Made by a program: the position numbers and the translations under genes
In this document: one piece after another, positions 6,411-8,906 of the stretch
Position numbering within the stretch: the stretch's first letter is position 1
Layout: each line of letters begins with the position of its first letter
Notes under the pieces: model-generated
Databases searched by the model: none
Seen by the model: only the letters and a program-made list of their open reading frames with translations
What the model was told of the DNA's origin: nothing
Origin: DATCSE01 sp036568605
Lineage (GTDB): Bacteria; Pseudomonadota; Gammaproteobacteria; Burkholderiales; Burkholderiaceae_C
Reading direction: 5' to 3'
Assembly: GCA_036568605.1 (NCBI GenBank)
Contig: DATCSE010000013.1
Span: 1 to 8,906 of the forward strand
Length of the DNA stretch: 8,906 nucleotides

Positions 6411-7589
6411 CTACTTCTTGTCGCCGCTCGGCACCTTGCCCTCGACGCCCTTGACGTAGAAGGTGATGCCCTTGAGGAACTTGTCGTCGGCGACCGCGTC
6501 TTTCGCGAGCACTTCCTTGCCGTCGCTGCCGACGATGGGGCCCTTCCAGATCACCAGGCTGCCGTCCTTCAGGCCGGCCTTGACCTTCTCGAGCTTGTCC
6601 TTCAGCTCGGCCGGCACCTTGTCGGAGACCGAGACGATGTCGATCGCGCCTTCCTTGACGCCCCACCAGGTGTCGGGGCCGGCCTTCCACGAGCCGTCCA
6701 GCGCTTCCTTCGTGGCCTTGATGTAGTACGGGCCCCAGTTGATGATCGACGAGGCGAGGTGCGCCTTCGGGCCGTAGTTGGTCATGTCGCTGTCCCAGCC
6801 GAACGCGTACTTGCCGGCCTTCTCGGCGGTCTGCAGCACCGCGGGCGAATCGGTGTTCTGCATCAGCACGTCGGCGCCTCCGTTGATCAGCGACTGCGCG
6901 GCCTCGGTTTCCTTCGGCGGGTTGAACCATTCGTTGACCCAGACCACCTTGGTCTTGATCTTCGGGTTCACCGACTGCGCGCCCATCGTGAAGCTGTCGA
7001 TGTTGCGGATGACTTCGGGGATCGGGATCGAGCCGACGACGCCCAGTGTGTTGGTCTTGGTCATGCCGCCGGCGATCACGCCGGCCATGTAGGCGCCCTC
7101 ATACGTGCGCGAGTCGTAGGTGCGCATGTTGTCGGCGCCCTTGTAGCCGGTCGCATGCTCGAACTTCACGTCCTTCGCATCGGCGGCGACCTTGAGCATG
7201 GGCTCCATGTAGCCGAAGGTCGTGCCGAAGATCAGCTTGTTGCCCTGGCCGATCATGTCGCGGAACACGCGCTCGGCGTCGGCCGCCTCGGGCACCTTCT
7301 CGACGAAGCTGGTCTCGATCTTGTCTCCCAGCTCCTTCTCGAGCATCTTGCGGCCGTTGTCGTGCGCGAATGTCCAGCCGCCGTCGCCGACCGGGCCGAC
7401 GTACGCGAACGCGACCTTCAGCTTGGCCGGCGCTGCCGAAGCCGCCGCGGCCGGCGCCGCAGCCGGTGCGCTCGCCGCGGTGGCGGGCGCCTCTTCCTTC
7501 TTGCCGCAACCGACCAGCGCAGCAACCGCCGCGAGCGAGCCCCAGCCCGCGGCCCGGATCACGGATCGTTTGGAAATCAGAGTCGTCAT
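6411..7589 (-). CDS. BMP/PnrA-family ABC transporter substrate-binding lipoprotein
   Basis: This is a 392-residue periplasmic binding protein. The N-terminus is SKRSVIRAAGWG followed by a hydrophobic stretch ending in the lipobox LVGC with Cys28, so it should be a membrane-anchored lipoprotein. Residues 34-55 are an Ala/Pro-rich linker. The folded part starts at LKVAFAYVGPVGDGGW (57-72) and carries FGTTFGYMEP (121-130), VGSIPIPEVIRNIDSF (185-200), MQNTDSPAV (243-251) and GWDSD (264-268). The Asp-containing GDGGW and WDSD motifs sit where nucleoside-contacting residues lie in PnrA-type proteins. Related proteins bind purine nucleosides or related compounds. The start is supported by GGAGA seven bases upstream. 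It follows the permease gene by 64 bp and precedes a purine deaminase gene, so it should be the receptor of this transporter. Usual length for the family is about 330-390 residues. The protein at 2770-3900 is a clear paralogue. Confidence 0.95.
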   Translation of the reverse strand: MTTLISKRSVIRAAGWGSLAAVAALVGCGKKEEAPATAASAPAAAPAAAASAAPAKLKVAFAYVGPVGDGGWTFAHDNGRKMLEKELGDKIETSFVEKVPEAADAERVFRDMIGQGNKLIFGTTFGYMEPMLKVAADAKDVKFEHATGYKGADNMRTYDSRTYEGAYMAGVIAGGMTKTNTLGVVGSIPIPEVIRNIDSFTMGAQSVNPKIKTKVVWVNEWFNPPKETEAAQSLINGGADVLMQNTDSPAVLQTAEKAGKYAFGWDSDMTNYGPKAHLASSIINWGPYYIKATKEALDGSWKAGPDTWWGVKEGAIDIVSVSDKVPAELKDKLEKVKAGLKDGSLVIWKGPIVGSDGKEVLAKDAVADDKFLKGITFYVKGVEGKVPSGDKK

Positions 7590-7653
7590 GTTGTTGTCTC
7601 CAGGTTGAGGGACGGGATCGAGAGCGCGGCGATTATCAGCCCGCCATCACGGA

Positions 7654-8574
7654 CTAGCTTCCGGGAAAGAACGGCTTGCCGATGGCCGCCGGCATGTTGA
7701 CGCGGATGAAGGTGGCATTGCGCGAGATCAGCACCAGCACGACGATGGTCGCCAGATACGGCAGCATGCTGAGGAACTGGCTCGCCACCTCGACCCCCTG
7801 GTTCTGCAGGAACAGCTCCAGCATCGTCACGCCGCCGAACAGATACGCACCGAGCAAGACACGTGCCGGGCGCCAGGTCGCGAAGGTCGTCAGCGCGAGC
7901 GCGATCCAGCCCTTGCCGGCCACCATGCCCTCGACCCACAGCGGCGTGTACACCACCGACAGGTAGGCGCCCGAGATGCCGCACAGCGCTCCGCCGATCA
8001 CGACCGCGAGCAGCCGGATGCGCCGCACCGGATAACCGAGGGCATGCGCCGACTCGGGCGATTCGCCGACCGCGCGCAGCACCAGCCCGGCGCGCGAGCG
8101 GTACAGGAACCAGGCGAGCGCGACCGTCAGCGCGATCGCGGCGTACACCATCGGGTGCTGCTTGAACAGCGCCGGACCGATCAGCGGGATGTCGGCCAGC
8201 CCGGGGATCTCGAAGTGCGGCCGCTCGGAGAGCTTCTCCTGCGTGTACTTGATCCCCGCGAATGCCGAGAACCCGGTGCCGAACAGGCTGAGCGCGAGCC
8301 CGGTTGCGTACTGGTTGGTGTTGAGCCAGATCACCAGCACGCCGAACGCCGCGGCGAGCAACGCGCCGGCGCCGGCCCCTGCCGCGAACGCGAGCCAGTC
8401 GTTGCCGGTGTGCACGCCGGTCGCGAAGCCGGCGATCGCGGCGACCAGCATCATGCCCTCGGCGCCGAGGTTGACGATGCCGGAGCGTTCGTTGATGAGC
8501 ATGCCTAGGGCGGCGAAGGCTAGAACCGTTCCCGCGTTCAGCGTGTCGTGAAGTAGATGAGCGATGGCTTCCAT
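7654..8574 (-). CDS. ABC transporter permease, BPD_transp_2 type (NupQ/BmpG-like second permease)
   Basis: This 306-residue polytopic inner-membrane protein matches the second permease of BMP-type nucleoside transporters. The signature INERSGIVNLGAEGMMLVAA (27-46) lies near the N-terminus. The cytoplasmic ATPase-coupling loop is visible as GESPESAHALGYPVRRIRLL (170-189) and is followed by GGALCGISGAYLSVVY (194-209). Then come GKGWIALALTTFATWRP (220-236) and a C-terminal membrane segment ending in PFFPGS. About eight to nine hydrophobic segments are present. The start at 8574 is supported by GGGAG at 8582-8586 (complement), seven bases upstream. With the ATPase and the partner permease, both expected beyond the right edge, it would form the import channel for the purine-type ligand delivered by the BMP lipoprotein encoded next. 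The gene before it is separated by at least 330 bp of repeat-like DNA, which is unusual inside an ABC operon. Confidence 0.94.
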   Translation of the reverse strand: MEAIAHLLHDTLNAGTVLAFAALGMLINERSGIVNLGAEGMMLVAAIAGFATGVHTGNDWLAFAAGAGAGALLAAAFGVLVIWLNTNQYATGLALSLFGTGFSAFAGIKYTQEKLSERPHFEIPGLADIPLIGPALFKQHPMVYAAIALTVALAWFLYRSRAGLVLRAVGESPESAHALGYPVRRIRLLAVVIGGALCGISGAYLSVVYTPLWVEGMVAGKGWIALALTTFATWRPARVLLGAYLFGGVTMLELFLQNQGVEVASQFLSMLPYLATIVVLVLISRNATFIRVNMPAAIGKPFFPGS

Positions 8575-8645
8575 TTCAATGCTCCCGCTTCGCTGGCAAC
8601 GTTGTCGCTGGGCGCGACAGCCCGCCGGTCTCGCCCGGCCGGCGA

Positions 8646-8679
8646 GTTCCTTTCATTTGCTGGCCCAAATGAAAGGAAC
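8646..8679. repeat. Perfect 14-bp stem-loop at the left border of the inverted-repeat element
   Basis: GTTCCTTTCATTTG at 8646-8659 is exactly complementary to CAAATGAAAGGAAC at 8666-8679, around the loop CTGGCC. It is symmetric, so it can form on either strand. Its right half is the start of the longer inverted-repeat arm at 8665-8699. There is no clear T-tract on either side, so it is not a classical terminator. Confidence 0.9.
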
Positions 8680-8906
8680 CAAAGCAAAGGGCCTAACACG
8701 ATTCGAGCCCAACGCTTCGGCAAGAAGACGCGGCTGATGACGAGCGGCTCGACCCGTCGCAAGGGCGCGCTCTCGTCGCAAGTCTTCTGGGATGGCCGAG
8801 CCGCTGATGGAGTTGCTCGGCTCGCCATCAACCGATTTCTTTTGGCCACACCGTCGTGCTGAATGAGCGGGGTGTGAGGCCCTTTGCTTTGCCTCCTTTC
8901 ATTTGG
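8665..8906. repeat. Intergenic inverted-repeat element (MITE-like or structured repeat), cut by window edge
   Basis: The arm at 8665-8699 pairs with the reverse complement of 8872-8906 at 32 of 35 positions; both carry CCAAATGAAAGG and AAAGCAAAGGGCCT. The 172 bp between them holds nested dyads: AGAAGAC (8723-8729) with GTCTTCT (8782-8788), inside that GACGAG (8739-8744) with CTCGTC (8772-8777), and to the right GCCGAGC (8795-8801) with GCTCGGC (8815-8821). CGTCGCAAG occurs twice (8755-8763 and 8774-8782). No convincing gene is present: open frames of about 100 codons run over it on both strands but have no family features. No transposase is visible, so if mobile it would be non-autonomous. 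I have a general impression that similar AAATGAAAGG/GCAAAGGGCC repeats are scattered between genes in Burkholderiales, which I cannot verify here. The right end may continue past the window. Confidence 0.75.

Noticed and set aside
4826..6454. Plus-strand open frame of 542 codons opposite the TerC and deaminase genes
   Set aside because: It spans two well-supported minus-strand genes and has no coherent domain of its own.
6342..7700. Plus-strand open frame of 452 codons opposite the lipoprotein BMP gene
   Set aside because: Shadow frame. The minus-strand translation has a lipobox and family motifs, while this one has none.
8538..8862. Open frames of about 100 codons on both strands across the inverted-repeat region
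   Set aside because: They overlap each other and the permease start, run through palindromic repeat arms and show no family features. They are more likely chance frames in repeat DNA.

Overview
This is a GC-rich window (roughly two thirds G+C by eye). Its gene order and protein style point to a betaproteobacterium, most likely Burkholderiales of the Rubrivivax/Leptothrix/Rhizobacter kind. That placement is inference from sequence style, not a database result. All the recognisable large genes lie on the minus strand. Only one small gene (4068-4358) is on the plus strand. The many long open frames on the plus strand are GC-skew shadows of the minus-strand genes.

From right to left, in the direction of transcription: a 35-bp imperfect inverted repeat brackets about 240 bp of non-coding, dyad-rich DNA (8646-8906, cut by the window edge). 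Next comes a BPD_transp_2-type ABC permease (8574-7654). It is followed by a lipoprotein substrate-binding protein of the BMP/PnrA family (7589-6411), then a terminator-like hairpin, then an adenosine/adenine deaminase that most resembles the PA0148-type adenine deaminases (6310-5252). Together these look like the distal part of a purine nucleoside/nucleobase uptake and salvage operon. Its ATPase and first permease should lie beyond the right edge.

The deaminase is followed by a TerC-family membrane protein (5133-4378). Tail-to-tail with it is a 96-residue protein of unknown function (4068-4358). That small gene has a clear sigma70-like promoter overlapped by a perfect 7-1-7 Fur-box palindrome, so it is probably iron-regulated.

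To the left is a second, non-lipoprotein BMP-family binding protein (3900-2770). Its leader contains a very good intrinsic terminator hairpin only about 35 nt before the start codon. It is followed after 70 bp by a large GH94 (glycoside phosphorylase-like) protein whose C-terminus runs off the left edge.

The points most worth following up are the Fur-controlled orphan protein, the terminator in front of the second BMP gene, the divergence of ligand-contact motifs between the two BMP paralogues, and the inverted-repeat element lodged inside the transporter operon. I see no CRISPR array, tRNA, rRNA, transposase or phage gene.
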